A stretch of DNA of 64,000 bases, from the NCBI RefSeq assembly GCF_030530965.1, contig NZ_JAUMTY010000001.1:24203-88202 (forward strand), read 5' to 3'. This document shows, in pieces, positions 17,781 through 27,530 of the stretch. A program made the translations under genes and the position numbers. The notes under the pieces were generated by a model. That model did no database searches. It was given only the letters and a program-made list of their open reading frames with translations, and had not been told where the DNA came from. The stretch's first letter is position 1. Each line of letters starts with the position of its first letter. The stretch is from Corynebacterium sp. (GTDB lineage Bacteria > Actinomycetota > Actinomycetes > Mycobacteriales > Mycobacteriaceae).

Positions 17781-19082
17781 TTACGATGCCGATGCTGCCT
17801 TGCGTTCCCTGAGGGGGAACTGAAAAAAGGGTATTGACGGGCGAATCGTCCAGCCGACGACGGGCAAGCGCTTACATTGCTCGACGACCCACCCCGACGC
17901 CAGGCAGAGGATGAACAGTCCGATGATGCATACCATCCGGACGTTGTCACTGGCGTTGGTCACGTCCTCGCGGATGCCATAGACATAGAGGGCGCGATCC
18001 CACGTCAGGTTCATCGCGGTCATGTGGAAGAGATAGATGACCAACGTCCGCTGCCCGATGTATTGCAAGGGGCGTGCCAAAAGGGGGATCTGCGCTACAA
18101 GCGCACAGACCAAGATCGATAATGGAAGTGCCCCCAGCGCTCGGATGGACGAAAAAAGAACATCGAGCTGGCCAGCGTCGTTATGAGCAATTCCCATCTC
18201 GACGAGGTGATCGTAGCTTTCACCAAAATGCGAATAAGCCACCTTCGTGCACCAGAACAGAGCGAAGCTTCCTCCCCACCACCAGGGAGACCGCCATTTC
18301 CGCGCGAGCGCCAGCAATGCCGGCCGCATAAACACACCGACGAAATAGACCGGCATGTAATTAAAAATGTGCGACTGCGTCGGCGTGACAGGGTTATACA
18401 TCTGCCACAACCAGGGAAGAACACTGACCGCCAGCGCCCAATGATCGGGCAACCACTTCGTTACCCAGACAGCCAAAGTGAAAAGAACTAAGCAGTGGAG
18501 GAACCAGAGCCCACATTCACCGTGAATAACTGACGTGACAATTTCGTGAGTATCTATCCCAAAATTGTTGGCCCACATTTTGGACCAGAGCTCCAGCGGC
18601 GCCCACACGAGGTAAGGGATCAGCAAAAACCGGAGACGCGAGTGCCAGAGTTCGCCGAGCGTCTGGCGTCGGACCTTATACGAAAACAGACCGGACACCA
18701 TGAAGAACATTGGCAGGCGTACCGGGCCCAACCAGTCATTGACCGCGTTAGCAGCGGTGTACACGCCGTCGGGAGTGTAAATCGTGGCATGGAGGAAACA
18801 CACACCCAAGATCGAGATGCCTTTGCCGATGTCCGGCCAGAGGAGCCTCTGTTTCTTGCGCGGTACGGGTGTTTCTGTCGTGCCAGTTCTCGACGCGGTC
18901 ACTGCGCTATCCGAACTTTGTGGTGCAACCTCGGACTCAGGTCGTGACGACGCACCAGCAGAGGAAGATTCTGTACCGTCGTGAGGTGCTGACGTCGAGT
19001 CTGCCGTGTTGCTTGCCGCACCACGGGTAGCGGGTGTGCTGCGACGCGAATGAGACAGACGTGTCACCGATGAAGCTGACAT
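17781..19082 (-). CDS. Membrane acyltransferase (acyltransferase-3 / COG3594-like)
   Basis: The protein has 433 residues from the ATG at 19082, preceded by GGAGGAG about 12 nt upstream; the frame runs 26 codons further into the upstream gene. A Ser/Thr/Ala-rich cytosolic leader of about 80 residues precedes ten or so membrane helices. The first helix carries the family signature D-x-GKGI-x4-V-x3-HA (WPDIGKGISILGVCFLHA), whose Asp and His are the expected catalytic pair. Relatives transfer acetyl or other acyl groups to sugars of surface glycans. It overlaps the GT87 gene upstream by 19 nt, so the acceptor is probably the glycan made by those enzymes (inference). Confidence 0.8.
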   Translation of the reverse strand: MSASSVTRLSHSRRSTPATRGAASNTADSTSAPHDGTESSSAGASSRPESEVAPQSSDSAVTASRTGTTETPVPRKKQRLLWPDIGKGISILGVCFLHATIYTPDGVYTAANAVNDWLGPVRLPMFFMVSGLFSYKVRRQTLGELWHSRLRFLLIPYLVWAPLELWSKMWANNFGIDTHEIVTSVIHGECGLWFLHCLVLFTLAVWVTKWLPDHWALAVSVLPWLWQMYNPVTPTQSHIFNYMPVYFVGVFMRPALLALARKWRSPWWWGGSFALFWCTKVAYSHFGESYDHLVEMGIAHNDAGQLDVLFSSIRALGALPLSILVCALVAQIPLLARPLQYIGQRTLVIYLFHMTAMNLTWDRALYVYGIREDVTNASDNVRMVCIIGLFILCLASGWVVEQCKRLPVVGWTIRPSIPFFQFPLRERKAASAS

Positions 19083-20668
19083 GTACGTGTGTTTCTCCTC
19101 CGTCGTTGGGCCGGTGACCAGGCTACAGAAGCCAAGGTGACAAATGCGAATCCAGCCCACACCACATAGCTATTTTCCAGACACCCGATGAACACCGAAA
19201 AGAACGTGCCCATGACGTTATCGGTGAACCCACCATGGGAGAGCGTCTGGGCGAAAACCTCTGGTCTGGGGGCGTTGACCCATCGTGACACGAGAGGCGC
19301 CCACCATACAGTTCCCGTCAGGAAAATTCCTGAACCGGTCCCAGCTAGTATTGCATACCATTTGGCTCGACGAGACCTGGAACGCTGACTGATGTGAGGA
19401 GAATTCACCGCGTCAGAAGCCGTTTCGAGGGAACGATTACCGCTAACGGCGATAGTGAACAGGGTGACTATGGCTGGTAATGCCCACACCCAGTGATGCG
19501 TCCAACTGACTGGTGAGGCGAGGAGTCCGAAGAGCCCCACCGCCGAGGGCAGAATAGCTCGACCAGTATTGATCTGACCCGAGCTTTGGACGTCATTGTG
19601 GCGACGACGGTTCCTCGTGATGAGGAGAATTGCCAGGGTAAGCACAATCAGTGCCCAGAGGAGGGCCATTGGCCGCGACGCACCAGCAGCTGCATGGGAG
19701 TCAGCCGCTGACGTGGCGAGTCGCCCCAACGTCCCTTTAACCGATTGATTGGAAATGATCGTCGGGTCGCCGATCCGATCCGTCGCCCACAACACATGAC
19801 GGAAGTAAACCCAGGTGTCATGCGGGACGACCAACGCACCTATACAGGTTGCCATCATCGCAGAGACTGCACACCGTGCTGTTGACCAGGCATCCCGGCG
19901 GAGAAGCGGAACCAGAATGAAAACGGCAGGAGTTAGCTTGATGGCAGCAGCGCAACCTGTCAGCACACCTGCCACTGCGCGACGTCGGGACCCTGGTGGA
20001 GATTCGGAAAGAATCCACCAATCAACCACAACCATGAGTAGCAACACTGAATTGATCTGCCCGAAAGACAGCGTCGCACGGGCCGGTTCCGAGATGACGA
20101 CCGCGGCGGCCGCGAGATACCGCCACTGGATTCGCCACCCTCGCGTGAGGATTGAGGTGGTGAGAAGAAGTGCGCCAAGGGAGAGCACAGAATGAAACAC
20201 CATCCCGACGACGGTGGGTAGAACAAGTAGCCCCACCATCACGCATGCGGCAAAAGGGGGATAGGTGAAGGGGAGAGAACGCTCGCTAGTTGAGAAAGTA
20301 CCGTCATATAGCGCGTGATGATGAATGATCGCACGGGCACCTGCTCGGTAAACCTCGAGGTCAACGAGGTTTCGCGGGGTCAACATAATCCCTGAAGAGT
20401 CGCCCAGGTGGAGACGATATCCACCACCATCGGAATAAGTGGAGCTATCAAGATCACGTGTGAAACGTAGCGTCCACAACGTGAAGAACAGCGATACACA
20501 CGACAATCCGCCGACGAGAACCCAACCCCATACAGTTGAGCCAGGCTTTTGGCCCGAACCCTGCGTCACTCGTCGGCCATCGACGATGTGTGCGGAGTTT
20601 TCTCTGTGGCCATCGGTTGTGTCGGCCGGGCGCGGTGGACGTCGGAACCCTGTGAATGAGAAAGCCAC
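19064..20668 (-). CDS. GT87-family polyprenyl-phosphomannose-dependent mannosyltransferase, copy 1
   Basis: A 534-residue GT-C membrane protein. GT87 (DUF2029) features are visible: DLEVYRAGA in the first loop with the presumed catalytic Asp, LPFTYPP, LSFGQINSVLL, a KLTPAVF helix, SNQSVKG, and SPVSWTHHW. The family uses decaprenyl-phosphomannose outside the membrane; MptC (alpha-1,2 branching of lipomannan) and PimE belong to it. The GTG start lies 6 nt after the stop of the second GT87 gene. Which linkage it makes cannot be decided from the sequence. Confidence 0.85.
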   Translation of the reverse strand: MAFSFTGFRRPPRPADTTDGHRENSAHIVDGRRVTQGSGQKPGSTVWGWVLVGGLSCVSLFFTLWTLRFTRDLDSSTYSDGGGYRLHLGDSSGIMLTPRNLVDLEVYRAGARAIIHHHALYDGTFSTSERSLPFTYPPFAACVMVGLLVLPTVVGMVFHSVLSLGALLLTTSILTRGWRIQWRYLAAAAVVISEPARATLSFGQINSVLLLMVVVDWWILSESPPGSRRRAVAGVLTGCAAAIKLTPAVFILVPLLRRDAWSTARCAVSAMMATCIGALVVPHDTWVYFRHVLWATDRIGDPTIISNQSVKGTLGRLATSAADSHAAAGASRPMALLWALIVLTLAILLITRNRRRHNDVQSSGQINTGRAILPSAVGLFGLLASPVSWTHHWVWALPAIVTLFTIAVSGNRSLETASDAVNSPHISQRSRSRRAKWYAILAGTGSGIFLTGTVWWAPLVSRWVNAPRPEVFAQTLSHGGFTDNVMGTFFSVFIGCLENSYVVWAGFAFVTLASVAWSPAQRRRRNTRTCQLHR

Positions 20669-20674
20669 AGGCTA

Positions 20675-22054
20675 CTAGCTTTTCTCAGTGGTAAAAGCTC
20701 GTGGGAATAAGGCCATCGCAATCAGGAAAAGGAAACCCCACAGAACATAGTCGCTTCCGACAATCTTTTGAATCAAAGACCACTGAAGCTCCTGGTTTTC
20801 CGAGTTGGGGAAGAACCAATGGAATGGCGTGACCGTGGAGATCATCAAGCCCACTACCGCAACACCCCACAGCACATTGTTCTGCCATCGAGGAATAATG
20901 TGCCGCGAATTCCAAGCCGCATTCATGGTCACAATGACGAATGGTAAGAACCAAACCCAGTGGTGCGACCACGAGACAGGGGAGAGCAAGAGCGCAACAA
21001 GGCTGGTGGCAGCCACTAATGCGATGATGAAACTCTGACCGTCATAGCGGGGGCCGGTGACGGAAAGCCGATTGTCCGCGCCGGGATCAGCAGGATCGGA
21101 TTGAAGCTTCGACGCCGTACGTATCAGGCGCAGCATGGCAGTGAGAATGAGCCCAAATGTCAACACACTAAGGACAATCCACCACCGAGACTGGAGAGCG
21201 TCGTCATTGGTAAAGCGGGCGATCATTCCTCGCAGAGACTGGTTACCGGCATAGGCCAACCCCCCGATCCGATCAGGATTGTGAATTTCGACGGTCCAAT
21301 AATCTTTTGAATCGTGGGGGAGAATTGCCCAGCCGATCGCGGTCCACGCCACCCCAGAGACGGCGCAGGTGATGGCTGATTTCCAATCTCTTTTGACGAG
21401 GAAGAAGAGGCCAAAAACAGCGGGAGTTAATTTGATGGCGGCTGCTAATCCGATAAATATGCCTCGAGGCCAGCGAGTGCGCTTCACGGCGGTATCCAGC
21501 AGCACGAGGGCCATAAGGAAAACGTTGATCTGACCAAAACTTAATGTGTGCGTGAATGGTTCGCCGAGGAGAACTAACGGAAGGATCATGTAGGACAGCC
21601 ACCCGGCTCGGCTAAAAGAGTTGGTCGTGGTCGGTTGAGCCGATTTACCGTCGGCACCGGATGTGCCCGCAGGTTGCGTGAAGTGGTTAATCAGAACCGC
21701 ACCGCACCACCAGGTCATCGCTGCCGTCGCGAAAATCATTAATAGGGTGTCGGTGGTGAGCGAAAACCATGTCAGCGTGCTGAAGAGGATGGCCGCCAGG
21801 GGAGGGTAGGTGAAGGGGAGATTAATGCCTTGTACAGGGTAATCGCGGTCATAAAGACCAAAACCGCGGACAAAAGCCTGTCCTCCCGACCGATATACAT
21901 CGAGGTCGATGTGATAGCGAAACTCTCCGGTATCAAACATGTCGAAGAGGTGGTAGTACAGAACGACGCCGAGAACCGCGGTGACCACGAGCCGGCCCAC
22001 CCATGTCTCAGATAAAAAACGTACGATTCGTTCACAACTACTGCGGACACGCAT
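20675..22054 (-). CDS. GT87-family polyprenyl-phosphomannose-dependent mannosyltransferase, copy 2
   Basis: The protein has 459 residues from the ATG at 22054. The frame continues to a TTG at 22171, adding 39 residues without family character, so the start is not certain. It shares all GT87 landmarks with its downstream neighbour: DLDVYRSGGQ, LPFTYPPLAA, LSFGQINVFLM, KLTPAVFGLFF, GNQSLRG, SPVSWSHHW. The two are tandem paralogues. By synteny with the C. glutamicum mpt region one of them is likely the lipomannan branching enzyme MptC. It heads the GT87-GT87-acyltransferase unit. Confidence 0.85.
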   Translation of the reverse strand: MRVRSSCERIVRFLSETWVGRLVVTAVLGVVLYYHLFDMFDTGEFRYHIDLDVYRSGGQAFVRGFGLYDRDYPVQGINLPFTYPPLAAILFSTLTWFSLTTDTLLMIFATAAMTWWCGAVLINHFTQPAGTSGADGKSAQPTTTNSFSRAGWLSYMILPLVLLGEPFTHTLSFGQINVFLMALVLLDTAVKRTRWPRGIFIGLAAAIKLTPAVFGLFFLVKRDWKSAITCAVSGVAWTAIGWAILPHDSKDYWTVEIHNPDRIGGLAYAGNQSLRGMIARFTNDDALQSRWWIVLSVLTFGLILTAMLRLIRTASKLQSDPADPGADNRLSVTGPRYDGQSFIIALVAATSLVALLLSPVSWSHHWVWFLPFVIVTMNAAWNSRHIIPRWQNNVLWGVAVVGLMISTVTPFHWFFPNSENQELQWSLIQKIVGSDYVLWGFLFLIAMALFPRAFTTEKS

Positions 22055-22203
22055 GGCCTCACAGTCTACCTGGCATCCCTTTCGTCGCGGAACCTTACTG
22101 ATCGGCACCCCCGGTTGGTCTTCGCCAATATTGATGTTCGTTGCCGACGATGGCCACCGTCGTTCAGACAAAGAACAACCTGAACACGTTATCCATGACG
22201 TAC

Positions 22204-22209
22204 TAACCT
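22204..22209 (+). promoter_or_regulatory. -10 element for leaderless RNase AS gene
   Basis: TAACCT fits the corynebacterial/mycobacterial TANNNT -10. It ends 6 nt before the ATG at 22216, and no ribosome-binding site precedes that ATG. The spacing fits transcription starting on the initiation codon. Confidence 0.45.
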
Positions 22210-22215
22210 TGTCAT

Positions 22216-22719
22216 ATGGATTATTTTTATGACACCGAATTTATTGAAGATGGTCAGACCATAGATCTCGTCTCTATTGGCATTGTTGCCAGCGACGGCC
22301 GCGAATATTACGCAGCATCTACCGACGCCGATCTCTCCCGCGCCAATCCGTGGGTGAAGAAGCACGTGTTGCCGCATCTCCCGAACCCGTCGTCGCCACT
22401 ATGGAAAAACAGATTGACCATCCGGCGCGATTTAGAAGAGTTCTTTGGCGACGACGACCACGTTCGCTTGTGGGCGTGGGTGGGGGCGTATGACCACATC
22501 TGTTTGGTTCAGCTGTGGGGCATTATGCAGGATCTGCCGAGGAATATCCCCAGGTTTACCCGAGAGATGAAGCACGCGTGGGTCTTCGTCGGCAGGCCGG
22601 CTCTACCTCCGGTGCCGGAAAACGCACATGATGCCTTAGCCGATGCGCGGCACAACGTCGCCAAGTTCAAAGTGTGCGCACGAGTGTTTAAAGAAAAAAC
22701 GGGAATGGAATTGAAGTAG
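22216..22719 (+). CDS. Polyadenylate-specific 3'-exoribonuclease AS
   Basis: The protein has 167 residues, the size of mycobacterial RNase AS (Rv2179c), an RNase T-like DEDDh exonuclease that trims adenylate-containing RNA 3' ends. The acidic catalytic residues are present: Asp6 and Glu8 (YDTEF), Asp93 (AYDH), and His138/Asp143 (HDALAD). Location between the GT87 unit and the type II DAHP synthase is conserved in Corynebacteriales. There is no Shine-Dalgarno sequence; a -10-like TAACCT immediately upstream suggests a leaderless transcript. Confidence 0.88.
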   Translation: MDYFYDTEFIEDGQTIDLVSIGIVASDGREYYAASTDADLSRANPWVKKHVLPHLPNPSSPLWKNRLTIRRDLEEFFGDDDHVRLWAWVGAYDHICLVQLWGIMQDLPRNIPRFTREMKHAWVFVGRPALPPVPENAHDALADARHNVAKFKVCARVFKEKTGMELK

Positions 22720-22782
22720 GGGCAGGCATCAAGGGAGAGTCGTCACCATTCTGGGGTAACTCACTGGCTTTTCAGTACATAA

Positions 22783-24237
<1,455 letters not shown>

Positions 24238-24245
24238 GGCTTGTT

Positions 24246-24281
24246 CGGTGGGGTGGTGCATACGGCCGCCCCACCGTTTTT
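24246..24281. terminator. Terminator after aroG
   Basis: Perfect 8-bp stem, CGGTGGGG (24246-24253) with CCCCACCG (24269-24276), a 15-nt loop and five T residues. It lies between convergent genes. Confidence 0.85.
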
Positions 24282-24298
24282 GGTCTACGTACTTACGA

Positions 24299-27200
24299 CT
24301 AAATGGCGTAGGCCCACTGAGTCAGCATGTATTCGGACAGCCATACTCCGACCCAGACGATGACGATGGTGTAGGCCGTGGTCAGGATTGGCCATCGTCG
24401 AACCGTCGTCACGATCATGCAAATAGCCAGTAGCACGCCCGCCATGAGCAGTAGGCGGGGTCGCGAGTGGAAGTACCCCGACGACAGAATCACGTTGAGG
24501 CCCACCCCTGTGCCGCAGAGCCACATCATGAAGGGGAAACGCCTGATAATACCCACAATGATGAGGGTGAGGGTGCCCAGGATGGCTAGCGAACCCCACA
24601 GTGGGACAACACCCTCGAGGGCGAAAATCTGTCTCGGCAGATCGTGAAGGGTGGTCTTCCCGAAATCGAATTGTGTCCCCCAGCCGTCTTTTTGAACGGC
24701 AAAGTATCCGCCGGCGTCCCGCGCAAGATGGTCTGCCCACAGCATATAAATGGCTCCGCCGAGGGGAGCGACGGCAACACAAATCCATGCGCGCACATTG
24801 CGACGATGATGCAGCAAAACCCCGATTGCGAATGCAATGGCAAGGTCATACCCGGTCATTCTGACAAGGCAGGCCATGAACACACCTGTCGCAGCGAGAG
24901 GGAAGTCCTTGTTCAAGTAGCCGAGGATGAACAGGAACGTGCAGAGCGCGAAGAGTGCCTCCGAGTACGCCATCATGTACGTCACTGACATCGGGAACCC
25001 AGCGAAGACCGCCACAGCGAGCACGACCGCAAGTAGTGAGCTGGTGAATTTGCGGATGATAGCGGCGAGTAGACATGTGGCAATGGCGCCGATGATGGCG
25101 TTCATCAGCAAGCCAGCTGCGGCCCAATCCAATCCGGTTATGGCATGGGTGGCTCGTAGCAACCACGGTGTTCCGGGAAGAAAAGCAACTGTGCGGAATT
25201 CGGGCGGATTCCCGTCAATCGCTTCGCCACCGCGGTAACCGAATTCAGCAATTCGCGTGAACCATTGCGCATCCCATGATTGAATCTGGTCCGAGAAAGA
25301 CGAATTAAAGAGCTTTGCATTGTATGCCAGGGCGATACCCACAATGGTCTGTACTAACGCATAGACCCCCACCGCAATCAGGCACACACCGGTGAGCTCC
25401 GAATTGAGAATACGCTGGCCAACACCCTGCCACGCACGCGGTCGCGATGACTCCTGCGATTCTCCTTCGTCGTCGGCCGCGGCCTCTTCGTCCGTGGCCT
25501 CTTCGTCGGCAGCGACTCCGTCGTCGACCAGCGGCGTATCAGATTCTTCTTCGTCCACGTGCTGCGTCGTATCTGTAGCGGCGGCCGTATCTGCACTTAT
25601 ATCGGCACCGGTTGCGACAGCCGTCGACGTATCTGCGCTCACATTCTCATGAGCACTCTGTGCCGAGTCGTCGGACTCAACGAGTGCTGCCTCGTCGTCC
25701 GATTCAACCTGGTTGGGTTTACGGGAAGTGATAACTAGCCGACGCAGTCGATGTTTCCCGTGATAGCGCCTGGACATAGGCGTGCGTTCGATGGTGATGT
25801 TCCGCCACTGTCCGCGCGCGTACCGTCGGTGAACCATGTCCGAGATATCGCGGAGACGCACAAGACGGACCGAAGGCTCTTTAGCGAAACCAACCACCAG
25901 CAAGAGGAACGCCACGATGATGAGCAGATTACGGACAACCAGAATCATGACCGAGGGGTTATCGTCGTTGCTGATTATCGAGTTATAGGCGACTGGATAA
26001 ATCCATTGCGACAAACCACCGATGACCAGCATGAGGCCACCAGCTATCCGCAGACTCCACGCTGATTGTTTGCTTGCCGACGCCGGACTGCCATGAACTG
26101 AATCAAGGCACACGGCGAGGGGAGCGGCCCACCACACAACGTATTGAGTGGACATCACCTTATTTGAGATCAGCACAGCCCCGATGATGATCAGCGCCAA
26201 CCATGCCGATCGACGCGCTGACCAGCCATTGTCAGTGGTTTTCTCGATGACAAGCATGCGTTGTTGGGGCGGTGTCAATGCGCCGTCTGCGGCGCGCGGG
26301 AACATGCGTCGGAAACCATTCGCTCCGATTAACGCGGAGACGCACAGGTAGACACAGACCAGGACCATGATGACGGTCAGGATCGTCGAGAATGTCTCCC
26401 ATCGAGAGACCGAAGGACCGAACACTTCAAACGATTGCGATGCCGCGTATGAAATGCTCAGCGCGTCTTCGCCGTGGTGGGCAGCCCACATCACACCAGT
26501 TGCGGGGATGGATTCAATCTGAAGACCGCGATCACCTTGGTAATTGAACACCGACGTGATGCGGTGGAAACCATGCCCCCACACGGACAATGCTGCAATG
26601 ACGACGCAGGTGGCTGCGAATGACGCGATACGCTGCCACGTCTGTCGGCTCTTCCACCAGCCGACGAGTGCCGTACCGATGATGGCCGGCCACAGTTTGA
26701 TCATGGTCGCGCACCCCAAGAGGATGCCTGAGACCTTCGGGTGCCGAACAAGTGTGACCAGTGTAGCGGCGACGAGCACAGCGGGGACGATATCCCAGCG
26801 AGTCCACAGTAGGGGCCCGAAGAACAACCCGAAGAGAACCCAGAATCCTGCGCCCCACCAGCGCTGACGGGCAGTAAGCCATGCAAAAAACCCGACGTCA
26901 ACGACTAATAACATCCAGATGGACACGGTGATCTTGTCGGCGGAGGAGAAGATCATGGTCAGCCACTTCAAGACGGCGACCATCCACATGACCGGTACGG
27001 GGTACTCCTGCATGGCCCCGGAACCTGGGTCGTCGAGGCCTTTGAAGTAATAATCCACCGGGGTGTCGATCATCCAGTAGTCACCAATGTGATGGTCGAG
27101 CCACCACATCACGGCCCGTGTTATCACAAATGCAGCAGTCAGGGCTCCAGCGATGATGAGAGCTTTCCGGTCCCATTTCCGACGCGAAGTCTCGCCAGAC

Positions 27201-27409
27201 TCCGTTGCTGCTGTAACTCTCGTACTGCCGTTGGCTGCCACTGTCTCCGATGAAGCACCGTCGTCAGTATCTACGTCACTTAACGGCGAAGTCGGCGCGG
27301 CGGCCTCAGCAGGGTCTGTCTGCGTCGACTGTGATGGGTGGTCTTTTTCGGAAGACGCGGAAAACCCAGAACGAGCCGACGTCGAAGCGGAGTCTAAATG
27401 GTGGGACAC
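24299..27409 (-). CDS. Two-module GT-C mannosyltransferase fusion (GT87-like + PIG-V-like)
   Basis: The protein has 1036 residues from a GTG with AAGGG about 7 nt upstream. Residues 1-80 are a Ser/Thr-rich cytosolic leader. Residues about 82-530 form a polytopic module with GT87-like landmarks (DTPVDYYFKG, YPVPVMWM, RWDIVPA, KLWPAI). A basic stretch and then an acidic, low-complexity linker (about 570-655) lead to a second polytopic module (about 665-1036) resembling PIG-V/Mannosyl_trans2, with SWDAQWFTRIAEFGY, FLPGTPWL, FPMSVTYMMAYSEALFAL and LVRMTGYDLAI. Both are GT-C glycosyltransferase folds using polyprenyl-linked sugars at the outer membrane face. The locus suggests lipomannan or a related glycan as product (inference). 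The frame is uninterrupted through the junction, so the fusion looks real. Confidence 0.78.
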   Translation of the reverse strand: MSHHLDSASTSARSGFSASSEKDHPSQSTQTDPAEAAAPTSPLSDVDTDDGASSETVAANGSTRVTAATESGETSRRKWDRKALIIAGALTAAFVITRAVMWWLDHHIGDYWMIDTPVDYYFKGLDDPGSGAMQEYPVPVMWMVAVLKWLTMIFSSADKITVSIWMLLVVDVGFFAWLTARQRWWGAGFWVLFGLFFGPLLWTRWDIVPAVLVAATLVTLVRHPKVSGILLGCATMIKLWPAIIGTALVGWWKSRQTWQRIASFAATCVVIAALSVWGHGFHRITSVFNYQGDRGLQIESIPATGVMWAAHHGEDALSISYAASQSFEVFGPSVSRWETFSTILTVIMVLVCVYLCVSALIGANGFRRMFPRAADGALTPPQQRMLVIEKTTDNGWSARRSAWLALIIIGAVLISNKVMSTQYVVWWAAPLAVCLDSVHGSPASASKQSAWSLRIAGGLMLVIGGLSQWIYPVAYNSIISNDDNPSVMILVVRNLLIIVAFLLLVVGFAKEPSVRLVRLRDISDMVHRRYARGQWRNITIERTPMSRRYHGKHRLRRLVITSRKPNQVESDDEAALVESDDSAQSAHENVSADTSTAVATGADISADTAAATDTTQHVDEEESDTPLVDDGVAADEEATDEEAAADDEGESQESSRPRAWQGVGQRILNSELTGVCLIAVGVYALVQTIVGIALAYNAKLFNSSFSDQIQSWDAQWFTRIAEFGYRGGEAIDGNPPEFRTVAFLPGTPWLLRATHAITGLDWAAAGLLMNAIIGAIATCLLAAIIRKFTSSLLAVVLAVAVFAGFPMSVTYMMAYSEALFALCTFLFILGYLNKDFPLAATGVFMACLVRMTGYDLAIAFAIGVLLHHRRNVRAWICVAVAPLGGAIYMLWADHLARDAGGYFAVQKDGWGTQFDFGKTTLHDLPRQIFALEGVVPLWGSLAILGTLTLIIVGIIRRFPFMMWLCGTGVGLNVILSSGYFHSRPRLLLMAGVLLAICMIVTTVRRWPILTTAYTIVIVWVGVWLSEYMLTQWAYAI

Positions 27410-27530
27410 ACGAAAGCCCTTTTCATGACAAGAAGCTATAACGCGCAGGCACGCGTTGTGCTGCGCTGAAAATGATCACAAGGACGTGGATATAGTACTC
27501 GAGAACAGGGACAAGCTCGAGCTCATCTGA

